Positions 18,454 through 27,254 of a stretch of DNA of 33,338 nt are shown one piece after another. This DNA is from Magnetococcales bacterium. Its GTDB lineage: Bacteria > Pseudomonadota > Magnetococcia > Magnetococcales > JADFYX01. Position 1 is the first letter of the stretch. Each line of letters starts with the position of its first letter. The stretch covers positions 1-33,338 of the forward strand of contig JADFZS010000058.1 in assembly GCA_015232405.1 (NCBI GenBank), read 5' to 3'. The notes under the pieces are model-generated. The model was given only the letters and a program-made list of their open reading frames with translations, was not told the origin of the DNA and searched no databases. A program made the translations under genes and the position numbers.

Positions 18454-19431
18454 CTACTCTGCATAGGTGTGGTCCCCACTAGTATTGGGGTTGGGTTCTG
18501 GGCTGTCAAAAGTAAATTGGAAAGCTGCCTCAACCTCCTCTTTGACCCTCTGTTCTATGGCTGAAAAATCACCATCTTGCCAACCATAGTTCTGGGAAAG
18601 TGCCGCCTCTGCTCTTTTTAAGGGACAGCGGTCTTCTCTAAACTGTGGAGTTTCATCTGGACGGTAGCCAAGATCATCATCAAACTCATGGCCCACATGC
18701 CCAAACCAGCGGTAGGTTTTAAACTCTAAAAATTGCGGTCCTCCTCCACTCCTGGCTTGTGCAATTGCCTCCCCAGCTAAGTGTGCCACCTCAAATATAT
18801 CATTACCATCGCCAGTATAGACACCCAAGCCATGAGCCCTGGCAATACCGGAAATTGATCGCACTGGCTGTCTATCTGTAAGAGGAGTGTAGACAGACAT
18901 ACCGTTATTTTCACAAACAAATATTGTGGGAATTTTTTTCAAAGCAGCAAAATTCATTGCTTCATGTAAAACCCCCTCTTCAAAACAGCCGTCACCAAAA
19001 AAAACAACGGCTACACGCTCCTCTTCTTTCAGTTTAAACGACCATCCCGCCCCAACAGCCAAGGGAACTGTCCCACCGACAATGGGTACCGCACCAGCAA
19101 AACCAGCGGTATTATCAATGAGGTGCATAGAGCCACCCCTGCCACCACAACAACCAGTAGATTTTCCATAAATCTCTGCTATCATGGCGTTTAAATCTCC
19201 ACCCTTGGCCATATAATGACCATGGGATCGGTGATTGCCATAAACCACATCAGGTGTGGTAAGGCTAGCGCAAACACCTACTGCTATCGCCTCTTCTCCG
19301 ATACATAAATGGACGGGACAACGCATCTGTTGTTCATGATATCGATTTGCTATTGCCTCTTCAGCTCTACGAATCCGCAGCATGCTATGATACAAAGCTG
19401 GCAGATCAATGGTGCTATCTACACTTTTCAC
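18454..19431 (-). CDS. ThDP-dependent dehydrogenase/carboligase E1 alpha subunit
   Basis: The GTG start at 19431 has AAGGCGGA about ten bases upstream; 325 residues is normal for the family. The ThDP/Mg-binding motif runs from GDG (146-148) to NN (175-176), with EEGVLHEAMNFAALKK between. Other family marks are GNHRSHGHYMAKGG, GGRGGSMHL and TYRWFGHVGHE. It pairs with the beta subunit encoded directly downstream. Known family members decarboxylate a 2-oxoacid and pass the acyl unit to lipoyl-E2; without a local E2 the acceptor is open. The three-gene minus unit (alpha, beta, nucleotidyltransferase-kinase) is adjacent to, and opposite in direction from, the transketolase unit. Confidence 0.9.
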   Translation of the reverse strand: MKSVDSTIDLPALYHSMLRIRRAEEAIANRYHEQQMRCPVHLCIGEEAIAVGVCASLTTPDVVYGNHRSHGHYMAKGGDLNAMIAEIYGKSTGCCGGRGGSMHLIDNTAGFAGAVPIVGGTVPLAVGAGWSFKLKEEERVAVVFFGDGCFEEGVLHEAMNFAALKKIPTIFVCENNGMSVYTPLTDRQPVRSISGIARAHGLGVYTGDGNDIFEVAHLAGEAIAQARSGGGPQFLEFKTYRWFGHVGHEFDDDLGYRPDETPQFREDRCPLKRAEAALSQNYGWQDGDFSAIEQRVKEEVEAAFQFTFDSPEPNPNTSGDHTYAE

Positions 19432-20061
19432 AACTTATATTCCGCCTTAAAAAAAATTAAAAACAGCTATGACTAAACAATTTATAAATCGGACCACAAA
19501 ATTTGATCAATTTTCCATTATAACAAACAAATTGCATAAATAAAATCTGATTACTAAAAAAAGTTACACAAATAAAATTTACATGTCCGAGCATAGGGTT
19601 TATTTGATGTGATAAATGTAAAAAGAAGATGACAAATACGGTAAGATACTCTCTATATTGCCAATAACTACAAACATTTAACAACAAACAACTCTTTGCA
19701 AAGACTTTTTTTGATTTAAGTTAATATTTAAGCAGAGTAAAACAGCAAAATGAGATGTTTAAACAAAAAAAACACTGAACAATCACCAATTTAAATATTT
19801 TTTGTTTGACACTATACCAATACACTGTTATGTTCCTGCTCAATTAATTGGCAGTTGTATTGAAAACATAGCCCCATAAAAGCTGTAAAAGCCTCATTGC
19901 AATCTTCATGGTCATTGTTCTTTCTTCAGATTCCTTTTCGGTTCTCAGACATGATATGCAAGTTAAAGACTCGACGATTCCTTAATGGGTGTCTGGAGGT
20001 TCTGTACTCAATGTTAAGCCAAGTTCATTTAAATTTTGTAGTTGTTAAGGAGTAGTAGAAA
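19432..20061 (+). other. 630-bp non-coding region between E1 alpha and the cold-shock gene
   Basis: No convincing gene is visible. The left part is very AT-rich and on the minus strand contains a perfect TATAAT (19522-19517) with a poor -35, a possible promoter for the E1 operon about 80 bases from its GTG. The right part holds the cold-shock promoter (19806-19834) and a roughly 220-base untranslated leader. A 76-codon minus-strand frame at 19457-19687 has no recognisable features. Confidence 0.5.
19806..19834 (+). promoter_or_regulatory. sigma70-type promoter of the cold-shock gene
   Basis: A consensus -35 TTGACA (19806-19811) is separated by exactly 17 bases from TATGTT (19829-19834). Transcription would start near 19841, leaving a leader of about 220 bases. 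Long 5' leaders are typical of temperature-regulated csp mRNAs. Confidence 0.6.
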
Positions 20062-20274
20062 ATGTCAGATCGTGAAACAGGTATTGTAAAGTGGTTCAAC
20101 GACAGCAAAGGTTTCGGTTTTGTAGAGCGTGACGAAGGTCGTGGTGACGCATTTGTTCATCATTCCGCAATCGGTGGTGAGGGTTTCAAGTCTCTTCAAG
20201 AGGGACAGCGTGTTGAGTTTACATGTGTAGAAGGTCAAAAAGGTCCAGCTTGTGAAGATGTAACACCTCTATAA
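20062..20274 (+). CDS. Cold-shock domain protein (CspA family)
   Basis: The 70-residue single cold-shock domain is a small OB-fold nucleic-acid-binding protein acting as RNA chaperone. RNP1 is seen as KGFGFV (16-21) and RNP2 as AFVHHSAI (30-37), where the common VHF is VHH. The N-terminal [14 protein letters not shown] is diagnostic. A perfect AAGGAG Shine-Dalgarno lies nine bases before the ATG. It is monocistronic: its own promoter and long leader precede it, and a strong terminator follows 31 bases after the stop. Confidence 0.95.
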   Translation: MSDRETGIVKWFNDSKGFGFVERDEGRGDAFVHHSAIGGEGFKSLQEGQRVEFTCVEGQKGPACEDVTPL

Positions 20275-20305
20275 GCTGTATTTATACTTAGAGTTTGCTA
20301 AATTA

Positions 20306-20337
20306 AACACCATCCCAATGGGATGGTGTTTTTTTTT
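20306..20337 (+). terminator. Rho-independent terminator of the cold-shock gene
   Basis: A perfect 11-bp stem (AACACCATCCC / GGGATGGTGTT, loop AAT) runs directly into a tract of nine T. It is the clearest intrinsic terminator in the window. Confidence 0.93.
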
Positions 20338-20358
20338 GGGGTTATTTTGAGATAAAAA

Positions 20359-21588
20359 TTACAGCTTCATGGCTTGAGCAATAAGCTTTTTAATTGATTT
20401 TTGCATCACATGATGTTGGGCGAATGTTCTATATAGATCTTCACAACATTGATCCCTTTTGGCTGGATTACTCAAAAGAGCATCAATTTTTTCACACATA
20501 TCATCAGGGTTACTAAACACCAGCGACTCTGAGCTATCTTTGAAATATTTTTCCGAATCGTAATGGCGATAACTTAACAGACAGCCATAGTTTTTTACAA
20601 TTTCAATAGGACGAGGAAAAAAACAGGTTTCAAAAGTAGTACTACCAAAATCAATGGATATGGGTATCTGGTTATATAACAGCCCCCGAGATATGATACC
20701 CTGTGTCGGTTCAGCATCAAGTTTATCGGCAATCCAATGGTCACCAATCAACAAAAAATCTTTAGCAAACTCCTTTTTTAAACGGTGAACAAACACCCTT
20801 CTAGTTGCCATGGCATGGTGATATCTAAAGGCCAGAACAACTCTATTAAAATAGCTAGTTTGCTCTGATAATGGTTTTGAAAAAACATACGACCACATCT
20901 GCTCCATATCGTTGCGACTAAGGGATGGATCTGCTATTGAGATAGCAACCAAATCACGGACTAAAGAGTCTATCTCAGGATCGACATTCTGCGGTTTTTC
21001 TGGCAGTATGCCCATATAAATAATTTTTGTTTGGGAAATATCTTTGGCAAAATCGTGTCGTGTTTTTTTTATTAAATCCAGATATTCAGTATTTGTTGCC
21101 TGCTCAGGTTTTAACCAGCGCATAAACGGGTAGGTATGGATTTTTTTTGACAAGCCCAGCCCAGCAAACATAATGGATTCAAAACCCAAACGACTGTACT
21201 CTTGGGCTGCCTTTTGACATGGAGACCAAAAAAGAACCCTTAAATCTTTTATGATTGCGTTAATCTGTTTGACATCATAGCGCAGCCAGAACTGTTCTAA
21301 ATTTTCGACTGGATGGCCCCATGTAACCGATATTATGGGACAGGTAATATTAAAACTTCCCAGCAGATTTAATATACTTTTCTTTAAATCGTCACCACCA
21401 AACAGGTTGGCAGTAAATACCAAATCACACTCAGAACCATGGAGGATATCCTTTTTTTTATCTTTGCTCTCATCTAAATAGTCAGCATCAAGATGGAGCA
21501 TATAAACTTCATGGCCCAATCCTAAAAGTTCACCCTGTAAGGAGTAGAAAAAATCATACAGACCTTTAGTTACTATTAAAATCCGCAT
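20359..21588 (-). CDS. CgeB-like glycosyltransferase, copy 2 of a tandem pair
   Basis: The 409-residue protein starts with a Rossmann strand and helix (MRILIVTKGLYDFFYSLQ). It has TWGHPVE, VHRLKKEF and LLIGDHWIADKLDAEPT in the middle, and a CgeB-like C-terminus (CFFPRPIEIVKNYGCLLSY, then VFSNPDDMCEKIDALL). The last part corresponds to the donor-nucleotide side of GT-B enzymes. Shine-Dalgarno GGGAGAG precedes the ATG. It is a clear paralogue of the gene directly upstream (21617), about half identical by eye over the full length. Probably a glycosyltransferase; substrate unknown. Confidence 0.7.
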   Translation of the reverse strand: MRILIVTKGLYDFFYSLQGELLGLGHEVYMLHLDADYLDESKDKKKDILHGSECDLVFTANLFGGDDLKKSILNLLGSFNITCPIISVTWGHPVENLEQFWLRYDVKQINAIIKDLRVLFWSPCQKAAQEYSRLGFESIMFAGLGLSKKIHTYPFMRWLKPEQATNTEYLDLIKKTRHDFAKDISQTKIIYMGILPEKPQNVDPEIDSLVRDLVAISIADPSLSRNDMEQMWSYVFSKPLSEQTSYFNRVVLAFRYHHAMATRRVFVHRLKKEFAKDFLLIGDHWIADKLDAEPTQGIISRGLLYNQIPISIDFGSTTFETCFFPRPIEIVKNYGCLLSYRHYDSEKYFKDSSESLVFSNPDDMCEKIDALLSNPAKRDQCCEDLYRTFAQHHVMQKSIKKLIAQAMKL

Positions 21589-21616
21589 TTTTTCTCTCCC
21601 TTATTACGCTTCTATC

Positions 21617-22849
21617 TCAAAAATATAGCTTTACCGCCTTATCAATAACCTTTTTAAGTGAATTTACCATCCCATGTTGTTGGTTAAATGTATTGAGTAT
21701 TTTGTGTCGGCAATCATTTCGCTCTTGCTCATTACTCAACAAAAAATCAACCTTGTTACATAACTCATCTGGAGTATCAAAAACCAGAGAGTCTGCATTT
21801 TGCTGGAATATTCTATCTGAATCGTAGCGACGGTAACTTAAAAGACATCCCATATTTTTCACAATCTCAATGGGACGAGGGAAAAAACAGGTTTCAAATG
21901 ATACACTACCAAGGTCAACTGCAATGGGTATATGATGGTACATGACCCCTCTTGTACGAAGGGTTTGGGTAGGCTCTGCAACTAGATTATCCGCAATCCA
22001 ATCGTCACCGAAAAGCAAAAAATGGTCACCAAACTCCTTTTTTAAACGATGCACAAAAACTCTTCTGGTTCCTCTAGCGTGATAATATTTAAAAGTTTCA
22101 GCTATTTTAAAAAATGTACCAGGTCTCTCTGTGGGAATTTTAGAAAATATGTGTGACCACATATCCTTCATATCAGCTCTTGAAATTGTAGGGTCTGCAA
22201 CTGATATTTCTGCAAGATTGCGAGCTAAAATATCAATTTGCGGATCTACATTTTCAGGTTTTGCAGGTAGTACTCCCATGTAGATAATTTTACTGTTTGA
22301 GATATCTATTTCAATTTCAGGAGTGGTATCTTTAATTAGATCCAAATAAGATTTTGTACATGCCTGCTCAGGTGTTTTCCAGCAAAAAAATGGAAAGGTT
22401 TGCATCTTGTCAGAAAAACCAAAAGGGGCATAGACAATAGAATCAAACCCCAAGGCTAGGTACTCCTGGGTTGCTTTTTCACATGGAGACCAGAACAGTA
22501 TCTTTAACTCTTTGATTATAGAATTTGTATATACAGAGTCATACTTCTGCCAGAGCGTTTCTATCTCTTCAACAGGGTGTCCCCAAGCAATTGAGATAAT
22601 GGGAGATGTGATGTTAAAACGGGCGAGAATATCTAGAATTCTTGGCTTACTTGCAGCATCAAAAATATTGGCCGTTATGACAAGATCACAATCCTCACCT
22701 TGCAACCGCTCTTTTTGAATCTGTTCACTGGATTCCAGATACATCGGCTCAAGGTGTAACACATATACTTCATAACCCAACAGCAGAAGCTCAGTCTGAA
22801 GAGAATAAAAATACTCATATAATCCTGCGGTAATAACTAAAACTCGCAT
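21617..22849 (-). CDS. CgeB-like glycosyltransferase, copy 1 of a tandem pair
   Basis: The 410-residue protein shares every landmark of its downstream paralogue: MRVLVITAGLYEYFYSLQ, AWGHPVEE, VHRLKKEFGDHFLLFGDDW, CFFPRPIEIVKNMGCLLSY and a terminal VFDTPDELCNKVDFLL. Conservation is highest in the C-terminal donor-site half. Shine-Dalgarno AGGGGTG lies upstream of the ATG, and 28 bases separate the two genes, so they are likely co-transcribed. Shared ancestry by duplication is evident; divergent acceptor specificity is an inference. Confidence 0.7.
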   Translation of the reverse strand: MRVLVITAGLYEYFYSLQTELLLLGYEVYVLHLEPMYLESSEQIQKERLQGEDCDLVITANIFDAASKPRILDILARFNITSPIISIAWGHPVEEIETLWQKYDSVYTNSIIKELKILFWSPCEKATQEYLALGFDSIVYAPFGFSDKMQTFPFFCWKTPEQACTKSYLDLIKDTTPEIEIDISNSKIIYMGVLPAKPENVDPQIDILARNLAEISVADPTISRADMKDMWSHIFSKIPTERPGTFFKIAETFKYYHARGTRRVFVHRLKKEFGDHFLLFGDDWIADNLVAEPTQTLRTRGVMYHHIPIAVDLGSVSFETCFFPRPIEIVKNMGCLLSYRRYDSDRIFQQNADSLVFDTPDELCNKVDFLLSNEQERNDCRHKILNTFNQQHGMVNSLKKVIDKAVKLYF

Positions 22850-22923
22850 TATTCACCCCTGAATAGTGAAATAGATTTTAAAAGCTCATGTATATCTCAT
22901 CATCATAATAATTATAAACTATT

Positions 22924-23766
22924 TTAATTTGGCAGATTTATATCAAGAAAACTGTCGCTTCTCTGGACATTTTCAGAATCCAAAAGTTTATACTCTATTG
23001 CTGAGAGCAGGTAGATCACACGGCGACTATATTCTCGAGTCTGCTTATAACTGGCTTCGGCCCGTTTATCTTGTCTGTTACGTAGAGAGCTTATAACGTT
23101 TTTGGCGTGGGTATGGAATGCCTTATGGGTCTCATCCAGTTTGGCGATCTCTGGTAGATGTCCATAACGTTGCACTCCTGTTGCATGTATCCAAACCCCA
23201 AGGGCGCACATCTCTGAAGATTCTAAAGTTGTATCCTTTCCCCGGTTGCGGAAAGCATCCATCAGGCTCCTCTCCCAACGTAGGTGGATCAACCTGGCCT
23301 GACTAACCTTAAGAGTCCCCCTATCCTCAGGCAGAGCATGAAAGGGACCAGCAAATAGGCGTTGAATCAGGGTACGTGGAGGTCTTGTTGTGGTTGTGCT
23401 TAAGTGCAACCTTTCAATCGCCTCTAACTCCATCTCAGTTAAATAGAATATAATATCTCTACTTAAACTACGGACAATATCCAACTCCCCGGCAATTGCC
23501 TCTGAACTATCACCTTTACAGGCTGTTGCAAGACGACCAGCAGCTTGGTGAAAAGATTTATGGGAGTCCAACAGTGGTTGAATTGCCTCAAGGGCACCGT
23601 AGTTTTTTTGTGCTGGACCATATAGCCAGCGACCTAATTCACAATCTTCATGGGATTGCGCCTCTTTGGAGATAGAGCTACCGTGGGTAGCAGATTCCAT
23701 CTCATACTCCCAATTAAGGTGGGCAATTCGGGCCAGCCCCAAATCTAGTTTAGGATTATTACGCAT
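22924..23766 (-). CDS. Soluble protein of two tandem CZB (chemoreceptor zinc-binding) domains
   Basis: The 280-residue protein consists of two CZB-like helical bundles. In the first, H16 (HLNW), C42 (CELGRW), H69 and H73 form the 3-His/1-Cys zinc set. In the second, H161 (HLRW), C187 (CALGVW), H214 and H218 do the same. A linker (~120-150) joins them. CZB domains normally sit at the end of chemoreceptors or diguanylate cyclases and sense zinc or oxidants such as hypochlorous acid. Here there is no signalling module and no membrane segment, so it may be a zinc-buffering or adaptor protein. An AGGACAG site precedes the ATG. It lies just beyond the feo operon terminator. Confidence 0.8.
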   Translation of the reverse strand: MRNNPKLDLGLARIAHLNWEYEMESATHGSSISKEAQSHEDCELGRWLYGPAQKNYGALEAIQPLLDSHKSFHQAAGRLATACKGDSSEAIAGELDIVRSLSRDIIFYLTEMELEAIERLHLSTTTTRPPRTLIQRLFAGPFHALPEDRGTLKVSQARLIHLRWERSLMDAFRNRGKDTTLESSEMCALGVWIHATGVQRYGHLPEIAKLDETHKAFHTHAKNVISSLRNRQDKRAEASYKQTREYSRRVIYLLSAIEYKLLDSENVQRSDSFLDINLPN

Positions 23767-23888
23767 AGAAAAACTGTCCTGTATTTTATTATATTTTATA
23801 AATTATGCGAGTTAATTAACGCATGTTATCTTTGCACCTTAGACTTAAGTTTGTCAAGCAGTGGCAAGGTTTGTTCATGGCTAAAGCG

Positions 23889-23922
23889 AAAAAAAACCTG
23901 CATAGAACATGCAGGTTTTTTT
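23889..23922 (-). terminator. Intrinsic terminator of the feo operon (symmetrical)
   Basis: A 9-bp perfect stem (AACCTGCAT / ATGCAGGTT, loop of five) is flanked by eight A on one side and seven T on the other. It can work in either direction but stands directly behind the minus-strand feo genes. Confidence 0.88.
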
Positions 23923-23962
23923 GTTGGTAAATTAAAAAATATGAACTGCTACAAAAACCGGC

Positions 23963-24145
23963 TTACTCTTTAGTTTGAGCAGCCTTTAACTCTCTTGAGC
24001 ATGAACCCCCAGAAGAGCAGCTGCCACACCCTTCACCCGGTTTTTTCTCAGCAAACAATTTTGTTGCACTTTTGTAGATGTAGACCACACATAACAACAT
24101 GATAACACCAACAATAATTGTATCCAACCATTCAGCAGCATTCAT
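23963..24145 (-). CDS. FeoB-associated Cys-rich membrane protein
   Basis: The 60-residue protein has one N-terminal membrane helix (residues ~10-27, TIIVGVIMLLCVVYIYK) and a cytoplasmic Cys-rich tail with CGSCSSGGSC. This is the layout of the FeoB-associated protein family (PF12669-like) encoded behind feoB in many bacteria. It probably assists FeoB in handling Fe(II), but its function is not firmly known. It lies 70 bases downstream of feoB and before the operon terminator. Confidence 0.85.
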   Translation of the reverse strand: MNAAEWLDTIIVGVIMLLCVVYIYKSATKLFAEKKPGEGCGSCSSGGSCSRELKAAQTKE

Positions 24146-24215
24146 TTAAATAGATTATCCATGGTTAAAAATTAAATATGGTCATACTAAAGACCAATAC
24201 CAGTAAAAATGTGGC

Positions 24216-26351
24216 TTATACAAACATTCCACCTATTGTAACAACTGAGAAGGCCAAGGTGTAGGCAATCATTGTGGAGAAGACAACAGAAAACCCAGCC
24301 CATTTCCAACTTCCAGTTTCACTTTTTATTGTAGCAATCGTAGCTAAACATGGAGCATAAAACAGTGCAAACACCATGAAAGCCATCGCTACCAATGGGG
24401 TCATGGTACTGGCTAAAACTGTACGTAGACTGGCTGACTCTTCACTCTCATCCTCACCTTGAGAATATATTACAGCATAACTGGCCACAACCACCTCTTT
24501 GGCAACAAGCCCGGTAAGTATGGCTACAGTATCCTTCCAGTTAAAATCAAGTGGGGCAAAGACAGGAGCCACAGTTTGCGAAATTTGACCTAGGAAGCTA
24601 CCAGAGAGATGTTCCTCACCTCTTTTTAATTCCAATGCTGAAATTGCTTCGTTACGTGATTTGCTCTCTGGCTGTTGTTGCAGTGTAGTAATTTCCTGAT
24701 CAATTTTATCAAGTGCTACAGAGTTTTGTGGAAACTCTTGTGCGAACCAAAGAACGATAGAGCCTACCAAAATAATACCAGCAATTTTTTTAAGGAAGTT
24801 CATTCCCTTATCCCACATGTGAGCAACAATCGATCTTGCTGTTGGAAGTCGATAAGGAGGCAACTCCATAACAAACGCCTCATTTTCACCCCGAAAAACA
24901 AATTTGCTTAATATAACAGCTCCTAACATAGCGCCCATAATACTGAGCATATACATAGCAAAAACCACAGTACCTGCTGACTCAGCGAAAAAAGCACCGG
25001 AGAAGAGAATAAATACTGGTAGGCGAGCTGCGCAAAGCATGAATGGATTAACCAAAATCGTAATCATCCTGGCTCTGTCACTCTCGATTGTTCTAGCTGC
25101 CATAACAGCTGGCACGTTGCAGCCAAACCCCATAACCATTGGTATCAATGCTTTGCCGTGAAGGCCAAAGATGTGCATTATCCGATCCATTAAAAATGCT
25201 GCTCGGGCGAGGTAACCGGTCTCAGAAAAAAGAGCCATGAAGAAGAAGAGTATCACGATATTTGGCAGAAAGATTATCGTTCCTCCGACTCCTGCTATTA
25301 TACCATCTACAACAAGGTCATGGACCATACCCTCAGGCAGAGAAGCTGAAACTGCCTCACCAAAAGCTCCAACACCTGTATCTATCCAATCCATGGGAAC
25401 TTCACCAAGTGAAAATGTAGCTTGGAACATCAGCCACAACAAACCGATGAATATCGGAAGTCCAAAATATCTATTGAGAAACACCTCATCCAAGGTATGA
25501 GTTATCTTCTGTCGATGTGAGCCAAGATCATTCTTCGGCAAAGACTCTTCCAACAGACTGTTGACAAATCCGTAGCGAGCATCTGCAAATACAGTGTTAC
25601 AGCTCTGTCCATGCTCGTTGGCAAGATCTACACCTTCGCGGCGCACCATCTCAATAAGGTGATCATGCTCACCCTCTTGACGGAGGATCTCATCATCACC
25701 CTCAAGAAGTTTGATCGCCATCCAGCGATTTGTTTCAACATCTTGGTTTGCCGGATGAAGTTCTCCGATTAAATCTTGAACACGTTGGACCGCATTCTCA
25801 ACATGCATATCAAAGTTAATAAAAGAACGGGTGGTTTTTTGGTTCTCCTTAGCACTTTTTATTATGGTTTTTTTCAACTCATCCAGCCCAGTCCCCTTAC
25901 GCCCTGCTGTCTTGACAATCGGGCCTCCAAGGAGCTGGGAGAGAGTTGAAGTGTCTATTTTAGCACCTCTCCTCTCAATTTCATCGATCATATTTAGTAC
26001 ATAAACTACAGGTCGCCCCAATTCAATCAACTGGGTGGAGAGAAAGAAGGAACGTTCCAGATTTCCGGCATCAATGACATTTACAATCACGTCTGAATGC
26101 TCATTGATGAGATAATCTCTTGCAACTTTCTCTTCTGGAGTTCTAGAGTTCAAAGAGTATAAACCAGGAAGATCATGTAGAATAACAGGTTGTCCATCCA
26201 GCTCTATCTTCTCCTCCCGTACTGAAACTGTTACGCGGGGATAATTTCCAACTGGTGCTTTTTTCGCTACCAATTTATTTAGAAGTGCTGTTTTTCCACT
26301 ATTGGGATTACCTACAAAGGCGACCCTTAAAGGTTGAGCTTGGTCAGTCAT
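24216..26351 (-). CDS. feoB: Ferrous iron transporter FeoB
   Basis: The 711-residue FeoB combines an N-terminal GTPase domain with a membrane channel. G1 is GNPNSGKT (14-21), G3 DLPG (60-63), G4 NMID (120-123), and G5-like TAGRKG lies near 148. A helical GDI-like domain follows to ~290, then about eight membrane segments with the Gate motifs LFSETGYLARAAF, GFGCNVPA and NPFMLCAARLPVF. A polar insert of ~50 residues precedes the last helices. It imports Fe2+ across the inner membrane. Start ATG with GGAT upstream. The gene follows two feoA genes and precedes a FeoB-associated small protein. Confidence 0.96.
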   Translation of the reverse strand: MTDQAQPLRVAFVGNPNSGKTALLNKLVAKKAPVGNYPRVTVSVREEKIELDGQPVILHDLPGLYSLNSRTPEEKVARDYLINEHSDVIVNVIDAGNLERSFFLSTQLIELGRPVVYVLNMIDEIERRGAKIDTSTLSQLLGGPIVKTAGRKGTGLDELKKTIIKSAKENQKTTRSFINFDMHVENAVQRVQDLIGELHPANQDVETNRWMAIKLLEGDDEILRQEGEHDHLIEMVRREGVDLANEHGQSCNTVFADARYGFVNSLLEESLPKNDLGSHRQKITHTLDEVFLNRYFGLPIFIGLLWLMFQATFSLGEVPMDWIDTGVGAFGEAVSASLPEGMVHDLVVDGIIAGVGGTIIFLPNIVILFFFMALFSETGYLARAAFLMDRIMHIFGLHGKALIPMVMGFGCNVPAVMAARTIESDRARMITILVNPFMLCAARLPVFILFSGAFFAESAGTVVFAMYMLSIMGAMLGAVILSKFVFRGENEAFVMELPPYRLPTARSIVAHMWDKGMNFLKKIAGIILVGSIVLWFAQEFPQNSVALDKIDQEITTLQQQPESKSRNEAISALELKRGEEHLSGSFLGQISQTVAPVFAPLDFNWKDTVAILTGLVAKEVVVASYAVIYSQGEDESEESASLRTVLASTMTPLVAMAFMVFALFYAPCLATIATIKSETGSWKWAGFSVVFSTMIAYTLAFSVVTIGGMFV

Positions 26352-26474
26352 TAAATGCAGATCCTTTTTTTGTCACTGTGCAAAAAATAATGGTGCACCA
26401 ACGAGGTATCAACTTGGTGATCAAAATGTTTTGGCACAATTTTAAGAATATAATACAAAAAGATAATAATTTAA

Positions 26475-26699
26475 TTAAGATGTTTTAATCATTACCATTT
26501 TTGCATCTTGGTTGCGCAGTGTTAACTCATAACCCATTAAACTATAAATTTTTGGATCTCCGAAGGGTGCTTTGTTACGTAACTTGATCTCTTTTCCCTT
26601 GATTACCCCCATTGAGTTTAGACGGTTCTGACTAACCTCATCTGCAACAATACCTGTGATTGTTGCTATTTGCCCTTTTTCAAGTTGATTAAGTGTCAC
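26475..26699 (-). CDS. feoA: FeoA-domain protein, proximal to feoB
   Basis: The 74-residue SH3-like FeoA domain shows TLNQLEKGQIATITGI, NRLNSMGVIKGKEIKL and the closing GYELTLRNQDAKMVMI. FeoA acts as a small cytosolic partner of FeoB. The start is GTG, supported by AGGAG eight bases upstream. It ends 123 bases before feoB and is clearly related to the second feoA further upstream. Confidence 0.93.
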   Translation of the reverse strand: MTLNQLEKGQIATITGIVADEVSQNRLNSMGVIKGKEIKLRNKAPFGDPKIYSLMGYELTLRNQDAKMVMIKTS

Positions 26700-26935
26700 A
26701 GTAAATCTCCTAAATAATATTAAAAATCTATTTAATTATAATTCTCACTACACAAGCCAAAAAGAGTGGGCCAAATAAACCTTGAACAGCTATACCCACA
26801 TGATGACTTGGTAATGACATTGTGTCGCCAAAGCGACGATCTCTTCTTTAGTAACTTCCTTATAAGAGTTTTTTTATGGTGCTGGATTTTGAAAACAATG
26901 TTCCAACATTCATTCTTTTTTAGATTTTTAAATTT

Positions 26936-27187
26936 TTAGCTACTGGTAACTAGTATTTTTTGTGCGTCATCGTTCCGAATTGTCAGACGATATCCTAAAA
27001 TTGAGTAGATTCTTGGGTCACCAAATGGGGCCAATGTCTCCAAGGATATATCCTTACCACGTACTAAACCCAAAGCCATCAAACGACGCTTGCTCGCATC
27101 ATCACCTTCTAAACCAACGATCTGAACAACCTTGTCGCTTTTAATATCAGCTAGGGTCATAGCTTTTTTCTTCTGAGCATTTGACAT
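26936..27187 (-). CDS. feoA: FeoA-domain protein, distal copy
   Basis: The 83-residue protein is a second FeoA domain: a short Lys-rich N-terminus, then TLADIKSDKVVQIVGL, RRLMALGLVRGKDISLE and GYRLTIRNDDAQKILV. The APFGDPRIYSILGY segment is almost shared with the other copy (APFGDPKIYSLMGY). Two separate FeoA proteins ahead of FeoB are found in several lineages, including feo operons of magnetosome islands. It is the first gene after the candidate Fur-regulated promoter; 236 non-coding bases separate it from the second feoA. Confidence 0.93.
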   Translation of the reverse strand: MSNAQKKKAMTLADIKSDKVVQIVGLEGDDASKRRLMALGLVRGKDISLETLAPFGDPRIYSILGYRLTIRNDDAQKILVTSS

Positions 27188-27239
27188 GTTATTTCTCTCG
27201 GTTAAAAGTAAAAAAAAACCAACTTATTATTAATCTGAT

Positions 27240-27254
27240 TGAGAATGGTTCTTG
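27240..27254 (-). promoter_or_regulatory. Fur-box-like operator upstream of feo
   Basis: The 15-base TGAGAATGGTTCTTG resembles the 7-1-7 Fur recognition pattern (GAGAATNATTCTC-type). It overlaps the candidate -10 of the feo promoter, where bound Fe-Fur would block transcription. Only an AGAA/TTCT core is truly symmetrical, so this is a prediction. Confidence 0.4.

Noticed and set aside
19457..19687. 76-codon minus-strand frame in the non-coding gap
   Set aside because: Rich in Phe, Leu, Cys and Tyr from AT-rich DNA, no ribosome binding site, no motif.
26824..26837. Small GTCGC/GCGAC hairpin between the two feoA genes
   Set aside because: A 5-bp stem without T tract; too short to call a terminator or riboswitch.
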